From: Roseibium sp. MMSF_3412
Lineage (GTDB): Bacteria; Pseudomonadota; Alphaproteobacteria; Rhizobiales; Stappiaceae
Assembly: GCF_030733265.1 (NCBI RefSeq)
Contig: NZ_JASHJI010000013.1
Location: 62,001 to 126,000 of the forward strand
Reading direction: 5' to 3'
Length of the DNA: 64,000 bases
The translations under genes were made by a program, and so were the position numbers. Positions 17,020 to 26,183 of the stretch are shown here, one piece after another; the stretch's first letter is position 1, and every line of letters begins with the position of its first letter. The notes under the pieces are model-generated. The model was not told where the DNA came from. It did not search any database and saw only the letters and a program-made list of their open reading frames with translations.

Positions 17020-18423
17020 TTAGCCGCGCTCTGCCGGCCAGCTGGCGTGAAGACTGTCGATGACGAAAGCATGGGCGTGACGCTTGCCTGAGGCGTCCTG
17101 CAGATGCGGGTGATCTGCCGGCAGTTCGGGATGTTCGTGCACCACGATCCTGCTGTCTGACGATGGCCACAGTTTCAGGGCGGCCAACACGCCGAGGCTT
17201 GCAAGAACGGCATGCGTAATCATGGTCGCGGGCAGACCTGCACTCGTACCGAGCCAGCCCGCAAGCGGATAGGTGATCAGCCAGCATCCATGTGACAAGG
17301 CAAACTGGGCCGCAAACACCATGGGTCTGTCTTCGGCGTGCGCCGAGTTCCGCAACAGGCGGCCCGACGGCACCATGATTGCGGACGTTGCAGCCCCCAT
17401 GAGAACCCATGCTCCGAACAGGAGAGGCCACAGGCCGTTTGTTTGCAGCCTTGTTGAAGCAACTGCGAATACCAGCAGAATGCAGGGCAAAGCAATGGCG
17501 CCAGACAGCATGACGCGCCGGTCGCTCAGGTTGCGCAGCAGGCCGGGCAGTGCGAACGCGACCGCCATTGATCCTCCGCCATAGGCCGCCAGTACCAGGG
17601 CGAGGTCGGTGTCGCTGCCGCCGAAGAGGCTCTTAACGATGACGACGGAGTTTACAATCACGATCGCGCCTGCTGCGGCGACCGTCAGATTGAGCGCGAA
17701 CAGGCCTTGCAGCCTCGGCGTCTGCAGGTAGATGCGCATGCCCCGTGAAATCCGTCGCCAGGGCGAAGTCCCGCCCGTGTTTGAAATCGACGGCAGCGTA
17801 ACGGAGATGACCAGCACTGCGGAGATCAGAAACCCGAAAACCGTCCCGCTGAACAGCCAGTGATAACCGACCAGACCGATCAGGATGGCCGCAACGACGG
17901 GGCTGAGCAGGTTTTCCAGATCGTAGGCCATGCGCGACAGGGACAGGGCGTTGGTGTAGTCCTGCTCATCCTTGAGAATGTCCGGGATTGTTGCCTGAAA
18001 TGCCGGCGTGAAGGCCGCGGACGCAGACTGCAGAACGGCGATCAGAATGTATATCTGCCAGACGGCATCGACGAATGGCAGTGCCATGGCCGTTCCCGCA
18101 CGCACCATATCAAGGCCCACCAGCAATGCTCTGCGTGGAAACCGGGACGCGAATCCGGCGGCAACCGGAGACAGGGTCACATAAACCACCATCTTGATTG
18201 CCAGGGCCGTCCCAAGCACGGCACCGGCATTCTCACCTGCCAGGTCGTACGCCAGAAGCGCGAGCGCAACCGTCATCAGTCCGGTTCCGAACAGGGCGAT
18301 GACCTGAGCGGCGAAAAGATGCCGATATGTGCGATTGGCCAGAACTGAAAACATTTTGAGGTGCGGTGCCGGTTCGAGCGGTTTCCGATAGGATGGATAG
18401 CACGCTTCGACGTGGTTCTCCAT
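17020..18423 (-). CDS. MFS transporter with His-rich C-terminal tail
   Basis: This is an integral membrane carrier of 467 residues with about twelve hydrophobic spans, starting MENHVEAC; an ATG with GGAGG nine bases upstream (18423) is preferred over a longer in-frame extension. The arrangement YRHLFAAQVIALFGTGLMTVALALLAYDLAG and FASRFPRRALLVGLDMVRAG matches the MefA/Tsr-like MFS branch, often annotated as efflux. The tail has scattered histidines (HEHPELPADHPHLQDASGKRHAHAF), which could bind metal. It converges with the SH3-like operon and stands alone. The substrate is unknown. Confidence 0.88.
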   Translation of the reverse strand: MENHVEACYPSYRKPLEPAPHLKMFSVLANRTYRHLFAAQVIALFGTGLMTVALALLAYDLAGENAGAVLGTALAIKMVVYVTLSPVAAGFASRFPRRALLVGLDMVRAGTAMALPFVDAVWQIYILIAVLQSASAAFTPAFQATIPDILKDEQDYTNALSLSRMAYDLENLLSPVVAAILIGLVGYHWLFSGTVFGFLISAVLVISVTLPSISNTGGTSPWRRISRGMRIYLQTPRLQGLFALNLTVAAAGAIVIVNSVVIVKSLFGGSDTDLALVLAAYGGGSMAVAFALPGLLRNLSDRRVMLSGAIALPCILLVFAVASTRLQTNGLWPLLFGAWVLMGAATSAIMVPSGRLLRNSAHAEDRPMVFAAQFALSHGCWLITYPLAGWLGTSAGLPATMITHAVLASLGVLAALKLWPSSDSRIVVHEHPELPADHPHLQDASGKRHAHAFVIDSLHASWPAERG

Positions 18424-18580
18424 GCTTGTTGACCTCCACGATCTGTACCGCAGATCGGATGAGGAGCACGGTGAACCTGATTGCAAGCGGCATCTGGCAA
18501 GGGGCTGATTGGCAAAAGCGAACTGAGAAAACGGCGCATGTTGCCGATCAGAAAAGGCAGGCGAACCAGTTTCGCTAAGG

Positions 18581-19843
18581 CTATCGAACCGCGACGCCGA
18601 AGGGCGCTTTCTCACGTGCGGCGCGGTACCATTCCACGATCTTGCGGCGCTCGTCTTCTTCCATGTAGGAGACATTGGCCGGAGGCATGGCATTGGTGAC
18701 GCCTGACTGGAGATAGATTTCGCGTGCTGCCCGCACGATGTCGGCGTCCGTTTCCAGGACCACGCCTTTCGGGGCCCAGTGAATGCCCTCGTAGACGGGT
18801 TCGCGCGCGTGGCACATGGCACAACGGCCCGGGACGATGGACCGGATCTCGTCAAATCCGGGGGCACTGGCAAAAACCTGTTCGGTGGCCGTCAGGGGGC
18901 GGGTTTCCGATGCTTCGTAGCTGCCGTCCTTCCACATGGGCAACATGCTCAGGTGAATGATGAAGATGAACAGGATTGCGGTTGCGAGCCAGGTCCACAT
19001 GGGGGCCTTGCCGCCTGCGTGCTTGGTGTTGAAATAGTGGCGGATGGTGACACCCATCAAAAACACGAGCGCGGCGATCACCCAGTTGTATTGCGAGGCG
19101 AATGCGAGCGGATAATGATTGCTCAGCATGAGGAAGACGACCGGCAGCGTCAGGTAGTTGTTGTGCATGGACCGCAGCTTGGCGATCTTGCCGTATCTGG
19201 CATCCGGGGTGCGCCCGGCCTTCAGGTCCGCGACGACGATCTTCTGGTTCGGAATGATGATGAAGAACACGTTCGCGGTCATGATCGTCGCCGTGAAGGC
19301 CCCGAGATGCAGCAACGTGGCGCGACCGGTGAAGATCTGGTCATAGCCCCAGCCCATTGCCACCAGCAGAATGAAAAGCAGGATCATCAGGGCTGTCGGG
19401 TGTTCACCCAAGGGCGATTTGCAGAGAAAGTCATAGACAAGCCAGCCGATCGAAAGCGATGCGGCCGAGATCAGAATACCCTGCCACAAGGCAAGATCCG
19501 CCTTTTCCGGATCGATCAGGTAAAGTTCGCCGCCGACCCAGTAGACGATCATCAGGAGAGCGGCGCCCGAAAGCCAGGTGGCGTAGCTTTCCCATTTGAA
19601 CCACGTGAGATGCTCGGGCATGTTTTCCGGCGCGACCAGGTATTTCTGGATGTGGTAGAAGCCGCCGCCATGGACCTGCCATTCCTCGCCGAAAGCACCT
19701 GCGGGCAGATGCGGTGACTTGCGCAGGCCCAGATCCAGCGCAATGAAATAGAAGGACGAGCCGATCCAGGCGATGGCCGTCACGACGTGCAGCCATCTGA
19801 CGGCGAATGCGAGCCATTCCCAGATGATGGCGATATCCAGCAT
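18581..19843 (-). CDS. puuD: Membrane-bound urate hydroxylase with C-terminal cytochrome c domain
   Basis: PuuD oxidises urate to 5-hydroxyisourate and passes electrons to the respiratory chain. The 420-residue protein has about eight transmembrane helices (WEWLAFAVRWLHVVTAIAWIGSSFYF at the start is typical) and a C-terminal cytochrome c domain with haem motif CAMCH at residues 341-345 and a distal Met in MPPANVS. It stands divergent from a LysR regulator and close to puuE-uraD and allA, forming a ureide pathway cluster. The next enzyme, hydroxyisourate hydrolase, is not in this window. Confidence 0.95.
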   Translation of the reverse strand: MLDIAIIWEWLAFAVRWLHVVTAIAWIGSSFYFIALDLGLRKSPHLPAGAFGEEWQVHGGGFYHIQKYLVAPENMPEHLTWFKWESYATWLSGAALLMIVYWVGGELYLIDPEKADLALWQGILISAASLSIGWLVYDFLCKSPLGEHPTALMILLFILLVAMGWGYDQIFTGRATLLHLGAFTATIMTANVFFIIIPNQKIVVADLKAGRTPDARYGKIAKLRSMHNNYLTLPVVFLMLSNHYPLAFASQYNWVIAALVFLMGVTIRHYFNTKHAGGKAPMWTWLATAILFIFIIHLSMLPMWKDGSYEASETRPLTATEQVFASAPGFDEIRSIVPGRCAMCHAREPVYEGIHWAPKGVVLETDADIVRAAREIYLQSGVTNAMPPANVSYMEEDERRKIVEWYRAAREKAPFGVAVR

Positions 19844-19946
19844 GGTGTCCCTCCAGTCCTTTGCGCGGTAGCCTAATCTATCTTGATATTTTCTGGTATC
19901 TCGACATAATTCCGATCAGTTTCAAAAAAATCGGATAAATCAGGGC

Positions 19947-20864
19947 GTGGCCTACCTGGAGAATATTCGGACTTTCCTGCGTGTCTACGAGCTTGGAAAC
20001 ATGTCCGCCGCCGCGCGCGATCTCCGGATATCCTCTGCTGTCGCGTCTTCCCGGGTATCGCAGCTCGAGGACCATCTGAATGTCCGTCTGTTCCAGCGTA
20101 CGACCCGCGCGCTCAGTCCGACCGAGCATGGCAACCTGTTCTATCGCGGGGCAACCAAGATCGTCGAAGCGGTCGAGGAGGCCGAGGCGGAGATCAGCAG
20201 CGTGACGCGATCGCCGCGGGGCACGCTGTTCATCGCGGCTCCCATTGGCATGGGTCAGCGGCTGATCGCGCCGGCAATCCCTGTATTCAAGGCCGCCAAT
20301 CCGCTGATCGATATCCGTCTGCGTTTGTCCGACCGGAAAGTGGATCTGACCGGTGAGGGCCTCGACGCCGCGTTCTTTCTCGGGTTGCCGGAAGATTCGA
20401 CACTGAAACTGCGCAAGATCGCCGACTGCGCGCGCCTGCTGTGCGCCGCGCCCGGCTATCTGGCGCGAAAGGGGGCACCGCAAAGCTTCGAAGAGCTGCA
20501 ATCCGGCGAGCACGACTGTCTGAACATGCGCTACCCCGGTGCACCGGAATTCCAGTGGCCGCTGCAAACAGGCACCGGGCTGAAGAAAGTCGCGGTGCGC
20601 GGTCCGTTCGAGTCCGACCATGGCGATGTCCTGACCGAATGGGCGCTGGCCGGTCACGGGATCATCCTGAAGCCCAGGTTCGAGATTGCCGATCACCTTG
20701 CTTCGGGGCAACTCGTTGCCGTGCTGGAACATGAACCGCCGCTGCCGGTGCAGATGGGCTGCCTTTATCCGCACAGAAAGCACCAGGATCCGAAAGTGAG
20801 GCTGTTTCTCGATTTCATGGTCGGGCATATCCAGGCCTCGATCGCAGAAAACGTGTCCGGTTAG
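19947..20864 (+). CDS. LysR-family regulator, probably of purine catabolism
   Basis: The protein has 305 residues. The winged HTH occupies residues 1-60 (NIRTFLRVYELGNMSAAARDLRISSAVASSRVSQLE), followed by a type 2 periplasmic-binding effector domain. Start is GTG at 19947. It lies divergent from puuD with about 100 bp between them and directly upstream of puuE-uraD, so it is the natural candidate to regulate both. The inducer is unknown; urate or a ureide is a guess from context. Confidence 0.92.
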   Translation: MAYLENIRTFLRVYELGNMSAAARDLRISSAVASSRVSQLEDHLNVRLFQRTTRALSPTEHGNLFYRGATKIVEAVEEAEAEISSVTRSPRGTLFIAAPIGMGQRLIAPAIPVFKAANPLIDIRLRLSDRKVDLTGEGLDAAFFLGLPEDSTLKLRKIADCARLLCAAPGYLARKGAPQSFEELQSGEHDCLNMRYPGAPEFQWPLQTGTGLKKVAVRGPFESDHGDVLTEWALAGHGIILKPRFEIADHLASGQLVAVLEHEPPLPVQMGCLYPHRKHQDPKVRLFLDFMVGHIQASIAENVSG

Positions 20865-20968
20865 AGATGCCATGGGTACAGGTGGGCTGCCCAGAACAGT
20901 TTCAAGAAATTCCAGAAAGCCATCGCGGGTCTTCTGTTCTATAACGTCTTGAAAACAGGAGGCATGTC

Positions 20969-22384
20969 TTGAACCGCTACGCGCGCAATCTTCGGGGTTA
21001 CGGCCCCTTTCCGCCCGATCCCGAATGGCCCGGAAACGCCAGGGTCGCTGTTCAGTTCGTTCTGAACTACGAAGAAGGCGGCGAGAACAACGTGTTGCAC
21101 GGCGATGCCGCCTCCGAAGCCTTCCTGTCCGACATTCCCGGCGCGGCGCAATGGCCCGGTCAGCGGCACTGGAACATGGAATCCATGTATGAATATGGCG
21201 CAAGGGCCGGCTTCTGGCGTCTGCACCGCCTGTTCACCCGCGCCGGGATTCCGCTGACGATCTACGGTGTGGCCACCGCCCTCGCCCGGAACCCGGAACA
21301 GGTCGAAGCCATGAAAGACGCCGGCTGGGAGATTGCCAGCCATGGTCTCAAGTGGATCGAACACAAGGACATGCCGGACGCAGACGAACGGGCCGCGATC
21401 GCGGAGGCGGTCCGTCTGCATACGGAAGTTGTCGGCGAGCGTCCCCGGGGCTGGTACACGGGACGCTGCTCTGAGAACACCGTGCGGCTGGTCGCGGAGG
21501 AGGGCGGCTTCGACTATATCTCCGATACCTATGACGACGACCTGCCTTACTGGCTGGAGATTGCCGGGCGTGACCAGTTGATCATTCCCTATACGCTCGA
21601 AGCCAACGACATGCGTTTTGCCGTGTCGCCCGGCTGGAGCGATGGCGAGGACTTCTTCAATTACCTGAAAAACGCGTTTGACGCGCTTTACGAGGAGGGC
21701 GAGACCGACACGCCGAAAATGATGTCCATCGGTCTGCATTGCCGCCTTGTGGGGCGGCCCGGGAAGATCATGGCGCTTCGGAAATTCATCGATCACATCC
21801 AGTCCCGGGAGGGCGTCTGGTGCCCGCGGCGGATCGAGATTGCCGAGCACTGGGCCAAACATCACCCGCCGCAGCAGGCCATGCAGCCGAGCCGCATGGC
21901 ACGGAGCGAATTCGTGGAGCGGTTCGGTGGAATATTTGAACACTCTCCCTGGATCGCCGAGCGCGCGTTCGGCCTGGAGCTTGGACCGGCGCATGACTGT
22001 GCCGCGGGTATCCAAAATGCGCTTTGCCGCATGTTCCGTTCGGCAAGTCGGGACGAACGTCTCGGCGTCCTGAAAGCGCATCCGGATCTTGCGGGCAAAC
22101 TGGCACGGGCCGGGCGGCTGACAGCTGAAAGCACATCGGAACAGGCCAGCGCCGGTCTGGATCTTCTGACAGACGAGGAGCGGGCAACATTCACCTCACT
22201 GAACACTGCCTATGTGGAGCGGCACGGCTTTCCCTTCATCATCGCGGTTCGGGATCATGACAAGGCGTCGATACTGGCAGCGTTCCAGCGCCGGATAGAC
22301 AATGACGGCGGCACGGAGTTCACGGAGGCCTGCCGGCAGGTGGAGCGGATTGCCCACCATCGTCTGAAGGACCTGTTTTCGTGA
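20969..22384 (+). CDS. puuE-uraD: Bifunctional allantoinase (PuuE) / OHCU decarboxylase (UraD)
   Basis: This 471-residue fusion joins a metal-independent polysaccharide-deacetylase-like allantoinase (residues 1-305: NRYARNLRGYGPFPPDPEWPG, FVLNYEEGGENN, ASHGLKWIEH, YTGRCSENT) to an OHCU decarboxylase (about 310-471: FVERFGGIFEHSPWIAERAF, LKAHPDLAGKLA, YVERHGFPFIIAVR). UraD makes S-allantoin, and PuuE then hydrolyses it to allantoate, so the fusion links successive steps. TTG at 20969 is taken as start because AGGAGG lies six bases upstream; an ATG at 20964 meets a stop at once. The stop overlaps the allA start (GTGA). Confidence 0.94.
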   Translation: MNRYARNLRGYGPFPPDPEWPGNARVAVQFVLNYEEGGENNVLHGDAASEAFLSDIPGAAQWPGQRHWNMESMYEYGARAGFWRLHRLFTRAGIPLTIYGVATALARNPEQVEAMKDAGWEIASHGLKWIEHKDMPDADERAAIAEAVRLHTEVVGERPRGWYTGRCSENTVRLVAEEGGFDYISDTYDDDLPYWLEIAGRDQLIIPYTLEANDMRFAVSPGWSDGEDFFNYLKNAFDALYEEGETDTPKMMSIGLHCRLVGRPGKIMALRKFIDHIQSREGVWCPRRIEIAEHWAKHHPPQQAMQPSRMARSEFVERFGGIFEHSPWIAERAFGLELGPAHDCAAGIQNALCRMFRSASRDERLGVLKAHPDLAGKLARAGRLTAESTSEQASAGLDLLTDEERATFTSLNTAYVERHGFPFIIAVRDHDKASILAAFQRRIDNDGGTEFTEACRQVERIAHHRLKDLFS

Positions 22385-22878
22385 GCGCGAAGACGATCAC
22401 CGCAAGGGTTCTGACAGCGGAGGCATTTGCACCATTCGGTGACGTGATCGAGCGCTCCGGTTCGCCCGACAAGATCATCAATCAGGGCATGTGCGGCCGC
22501 CATCATGATCTTGCACGTCTCGATTTCGGATCGGGCCGGGCCGGGATCAGCCTGTTCGACGCCAAGGCCAGATCCTTGCCGCACACAGTGGATATGGTCG
22601 AGCGGCACCCGGACGGCAGCCAGGCATTCATGCCCGTGGATGGCGTACCGATGCTGGTTGTCGTTGCGGAGGATGACGCCGGTCAACCGGTCAATCTGAA
22701 GGCTTTCGTGAGTCAGCCGGGACAGTCGATCAACCTTCATCGCGGAACGTGGCACGGCGTGCTTGCGCCGCTTGGAAAACCGGGGCGGTTCGTGGTTGTC
22801 GACCGGATCGGAGACGGCGACAACCTTGAGGAATTCTGGTTTCCCGAGGCTTATATCGTGGATGCGGCCGAGAGCTGA
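22381..22878 (+). CDS. allA: Ureidoglycolate lyase
   Basis: This 165-residue cupin-fold enzyme splits ureidoglycolate into glyoxylate and urea. Family segments are visible: TAEAFAPFGDVIE, FVSQPGQSINLHRGTWHGVLAPL (metal/substrate loop) and RFVVVDRIGDGDNLEE. The GTG start at 22381 overlaps the stop of puuE-uraD, so the pair is translationally coupled. It completes a ureide branch with the AllE-type aminohydrolase encoded 1.1 kb away. Confidence 0.94.
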   Translation: MSAKTITARVLTAEAFAPFGDVIERSGSPDKIINQGMCGRHHDLARLDFGSGRAGISLFDAKARSLPHTVDMVERHPDGSQAFMPVDGVPMLVVVAEDDAGQPVNLKAFVSQPGQSINLHRGTWHGVLAPLGKPGRFVVVDRIGDGDNLEEFWFPEAYIVDAAES

Positions 22879-22912
22879 CAGGCGTGCGGTTTGGCGCTGA
22901 ACGACAGCCGCA

Positions 22913-23896
22913 TCACCGCTCCGCCATCAGTCTCGCCATGTCGATCATCCGGCACGAAAAGCCCCATTCATTGTCGTACCAGCCGAATATCCGCGCCTGA
23001 TCCTCGCTTGCGGACAGGGTCTCGGGAAGCGCAATCACAAGCGACTCCGGCCGCGTGCGCATATCGGTGGAAACGACACGGTCGCCTGTGAAACCGATGA
23101 CCGGATTTCCGGCAAACACGCGTTTCAGCAAGTCGTTGACCGGTTCGCTGACCGCTCTTTTCCAGGTCACGGTCAGATCGACGGCCGACACGCTGATGGC
23201 CGGCACCCGCACGGCAGCGCCGGTGATGCGGCCATTGATCTGGGGAACGACCTTGCCGACAAGCTTCGTTGCGCTTGTTGTGGTCGGCACCATCGAGACA
23301 CCCCCGGCCCGGCTGCGCTCAAGCGGCCCGCGCGGGGCATCTACCATGGGCTGGCTGCCGGTGTAGCAGTGGATTGTCGTCATGTGCCCGGCTTCGATCC
23401 CGACGGCATCGTCCAGGCCGCGCAGCAAGGGCGCGAGGGCGTTGGTGGTGCAGGATCCGTTGGAGACGATCCGGAGATCGCCGAGCTGGTCTTCGTTGGC
23501 ACCCAGAACAAGCGTTTTCTCCGCCGCGCGCGAGGGGCCGGAAATCAGGACGTTTCTTGCGCCGGCCTCAAGCCCGCGCCGGGCGATGTCGTTCGTGTCG
23601 GCCTTGCCGGTGCACTCCATCACGACGTCGACGCCTGCAAGGTCAAGGGCCGACAGATCCGGTTCCTGCGTGAATGGTATTTCCAGATCGCCGATTTTCA
23701 GGGAGGCTTGCCCGGCTTCGACCGCACCCTGATAGGGACCGAAGACGCTGTCGTACTTGAAAAGATAGGCACAGGTTTCCAGCGGTGCGATGTCGTTGAT
23801 CGCCGCGACGGTGATGCCTTGATGATCGGGCTGGCTCAGGATCTGGCGCAGGACGGTCCGGCCGATCCGGCCAAACCCGTTTATGACAATCCGCAT
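22913..23896 (-). CDS. Glyceraldehyde-3-phosphate/erythrose-4-phosphate dehydrogenase-like protein
   Basis: The ATG at 23896 gives 327 residues beginning MRIVINGFGRIGR. The active site is intact: Cys149 in SNGSCTTN (housekeeping GAPDH has SNASCTTN) and His176 in TTIHCYT, plus the PTTTSATKLVGKVVPQ substrate loop. The sequence is divergent from ordinary glycolytic GAPDH (for example GVSMVPTTTSATK), so this is probably a paralogue. It lies between ureide genes but is not obviously part of their operon. Phosphorylating dehydrogenase activity is likely; whether the physiological substrate is glyceraldehyde-3-P, erythrose-4-P or something else is open. Confidence 0.88.
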   Translation of the reverse strand: MRIVINGFGRIGRTVLRQILSQPDHQGITVAAINDIAPLETCAYLFKYDSVFGPYQGAVEAGQASLKIGDLEIPFTQEPDLSALDLAGVDVVMECTGKADTNDIARRGLEAGARNVLISGPSRAAEKTLVLGANEDQLGDLRIVSNGSCTTNALAPLLRGLDDAVGIEAGHMTTIHCYTGSQPMVDAPRGPLERSRAGGVSMVPTTTSATKLVGKVVPQINGRITGAAVRVPAISVSAVDLTVTWKRAVSEPVNDLLKRVFAGNPVIGFTGDRVVSTDMRTRPESLVIALPETLSASEDQARIFGWYDNEWGFSCRMIDMARLMAER

Positions 23897-23997
23897 GATG
23901 ACGACCTGTCTTTCGGTTCTCCAAACTGGTGATGCCAACGAACGCCCGGCATCCCGAAAGACTGCCTATCATGCTTTAAGCTATTGATCTCATTTAT

Positions 23998-24015
23998 ATT
24001 GTCCCTAGAGACAAT
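23998..24015. promoter_or_regulatory. 18-bp near-palindrome upstream of the GAPDH-like gene
   Basis: ATTGTCCCTAGAGACAAT is symmetrical except for one base pair. It lies about 100 bp upstream of the GAPDH-like start and just downstream of the allE stop. The half-site TAGAGACAA recurs twice upstream of the leucine dehydrogenase gene, so it may be the operator of an unlinked regulator (a GntR-type layout is possible). Confidence 0.5.
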
Positions 24016-24024
24016 TGTGCAGCG

Positions 24025-24870
24025 TCATCTCCCCGGATCGAAGCGGCCAGCAGGACGGAGCGGCATGTGCCGGTTGACGTCCTTGTAAAGAAGATAGCGG
24101 AAAAGACCCGGTCCCCCCGCGTAACAGGCCTGGGGGCAAAAGGCGCGCAACCACATGTAGTCACCCGCTTCCACTTCGACCCAGTCCTGGTTGAGACGAT
24201 AGACCGCCTTGCCCTGAAGGACGTAAAGCCCATGCTCCATGACGTGGGTTTCGGCGAAGGGGATAACGGCACCGGGCTGAAACGTGACGATGTTGACATG
24301 CATGTCGTGGCGCAGATCATCGGGTTCCACGAAACGGGTGGTTGCCCATTTGCCTTCGGTTCCGGGCATCGCGATCGGAGCGTGGTCGCTCTCATGCGTA
24401 ACAAAGAACTCGGGCGCAGAAAGACCGTATACGGTTTCGTAGGCCTTGCGGATCCAGTGAAAGCAGACCTTCGCGGCGCTGTTGTTCCGGAATGTCCAGT
24501 CCGTTGCCGGGGGCAGGAAAACGTAGCTTCCCTCGCGAAGGTCAAATGTCTGACCGTCAACGGTCAAGGCCGCTTCGCCTTCAACGACAAAGAGAACGCT
24601 CTCCGCGGCGCTGTCGGTTTCCGGTTTCTCCGATCCGCCGCCAGGGGCAACTTCCATGATGTACTGCGAGAAGGTTTCGGCAAAGCCCGACAAGGGCCGG
24701 GAAAGGACCCAGAGCCTGGTCTCATCCCAGAACGGGAGGTAACTGGTGACGATGTCGCGCATCGTTCCCCGGGGAATGACCGCGTAGGCATCGGTGAAAA
24801 CGGCGCGATCGGTCAGGAGGGTGTCCTGCCCGGGATGACCGCCTTTCGGCGCGAAAAGTGTTTCTGACAC
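24025..24870 (-). CDS. allE: (S)-ureidoglycine aminohydrolase
   Basis: This 281-residue bicupin enzyme releases ammonia from ureidoglycine to give ureidoglycolate, the AllA substrate. Both cupin halves are recognisable: SVLFVVEGEAALTVDGQTFDLREGSYVFLPP and ETHVMEHGLYVLQGKAVYRLNQDWVEVEAGDYMWLRAFCPQACYAGG. The second holds the metal-binding histidines and acidic residue. It faces the same way as the GAPDH-like gene and is followed by the palindrome at 23998. Together with puuE-uraD and allA it indicates growth on urate or allantoin; allantoate amidohydrolase is not seen here. Confidence 0.93.
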   Translation of the reverse strand: MSETLFAPKGGHPGQDTLLTDRAVFTDAYAVIPRGTMRDIVTSYLPFWDETRLWVLSRPLSGFAETFSQYIMEVAPGGGSEKPETDSAAESVLFVVEGEAALTVDGQTFDLREGSYVFLPPATDWTFRNNSAAKVCFHWIRKAYETVYGLSAPEFFVTHESDHAPIAMPGTEGKWATTRFVEPDDLRHDMHVNIVTFQPGAVIPFAETHVMEHGLYVLQGKAVYRLNQDWVEVEAGDYMWLRAFCPQACYAGGPGLFRYLLYKDVNRHMPLRPAGRFDPGR

Positions 24871-25017
24871 GGCTTTTGTCCCGTTGTTTGTAGCTGTCAG
24901 ACTATGCCGGTCCTCAAGCGCGAGCGCCAGACGGCATGTGCCACGAATAGCTGATTGATTTTCAAGAAAATGATCGACGCAACCGGGAACCTTTCCAGTC
25001 GTGCCGAAAAGGCGTCT

Positions 25018-25956
25018 TCAGGTGCTTTTCTTGACCATCGCCGCGCGCATCGTTGACATTTCCGCACTCAGGAAATCGCAGAAGTCCTTGGCGACAATGG
25101 ATATCGGCCTGTGCGTCGGTGTCAGGATCGACAGGCTGTTCTGGATGCGCGGGCGGAACGGCCGGAAAACGATCATCGGCGGACCCAAACCCAGGCGTCC
25201 GTCTTCCTGGGCCTTGTAGGCGGTCAGCATATCGCAGATGAGCGCGCAAAGGCCGGTCTCCACGAACCGCAGGCCGGGCATGGCGGTCTGCAGTTCGAAG
25301 CGCTGGTTGAAACGGACGCCAGCGTCCCGGAACCTTGCGAGCGTCTGCTTGTGGCTTCGATGTTCGGAATGAAGCAGCGCCAGCGGGTAGCCGTCGAGCT
25401 CCTCCGGTGTGATCACTTCCTTTGCCGCGAGCGGATCCGTGGCCGGTACGGCGCACATGCATTCGAGATCGAAATCGACCTGGTCGAAGGAATTGCGCGC
25501 GCGCGGCGTTTCGGAAAACCCGATATCGAATTGCTGCGCGGCGATGAGTTCCTCGATTTCGGAGGACGACCGGCTCGCCAGCGCCACCTTCACGCTGGGC
25601 TTGTCGGCAACGAATTTCGAGAGACTGTTGGGAAGGAAATCGGCCACCGCCTCGGGTATGCCCGCGATCCGCAGCTGGCCGTGTTCCTTGTTGGCGAGGC
25701 CGCGCAAAGTTCTCTTGGAGATCTCGAGACGCTTCAGGATGGCCTCGGCTTCCTCCAGAAAAAACTCTGCCTCGGGGGTCGGTACGAGCCGGCCCTGCTC
25801 GCGCATGAAAAGCTTGAGTTCAAGCTCGGTTTCAAGGCCGGCGATTGTCGAGCTGACCGCGGGTTGCGTCCGGCCAAGGGTGCGGGCAGCTTCCGATATG
25901 GAACCACTCCGCATGACCTCTCGAAAGGTCGCCAATTGCCGGATCGACAGGTTCAT
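25018..25956 (-). CDS. LysR-family regulator
   Basis: The product is a 312-residue LysR protein with N-terminal HTH (LATFREVMRSGSISEAARTLGRTQPAVSSTIAGLE) and a full effector domain (LRIAGIPEAVADFLPNSLSKFVADKP and onward). It lies downstream of the creatininase-family gene in the same orientation, separated by 227 bp in which I see no other gene. It could regulate that amidase or the nearby ureide genes; the sequence does not decide. Confidence 0.9.
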   Translation of the reverse strand: MNLSIRQLATFREVMRSGSISEAARTLGRTQPAVSSTIAGLETELELKLFMREQGRLVPTPEAEFFLEEAEAILKRLEISKRTLRGLANKEHGQLRIAGIPEAVADFLPNSLSKFVADKPSVKVALASRSSSEIEELIAAQQFDIGFSETPRARNSFDQVDFDLECMCAVPATDPLAAKEVITPEELDGYPLALLHSEHRSHKQTLARFRDAGVRFNQRFELQTAMPGLRFVETGLCALICDMLTAYKAQEDGRLGLGPPMIVFRPFRPRIQNSLSILTPTHRPISIVAKDFCDFLSAEMSTMRAAMVKKST

Positions 25957-26183
25957 TGATGCTCGAAAAACGCCCCTTCTGGTTTAACTGAATAATGTGT
26001 CGCCGAAGACGAGAAGGTCAACTGCTGCCGCCGGGCACTCACCAAATTGACATGTATAACCCCGCCTGTTCAGGGGGATTTTCCTGAAAAAAGTTGTTTT
26101 TGATTGGTTCAACTTTCAAGTGTTATCAGGTTGTTGCGTTTCGGTCGTCGATGTCTTCGGCAGACGCAGGATCGGACGTAGCG

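Noticed and set aside
18424-18873. 150-residue N-terminal extension of the MFS transporter
   Set aside because: It overlaps puuD and has no membrane pattern; the ATG at 18423 with GGAGG gives the normal MFS length.
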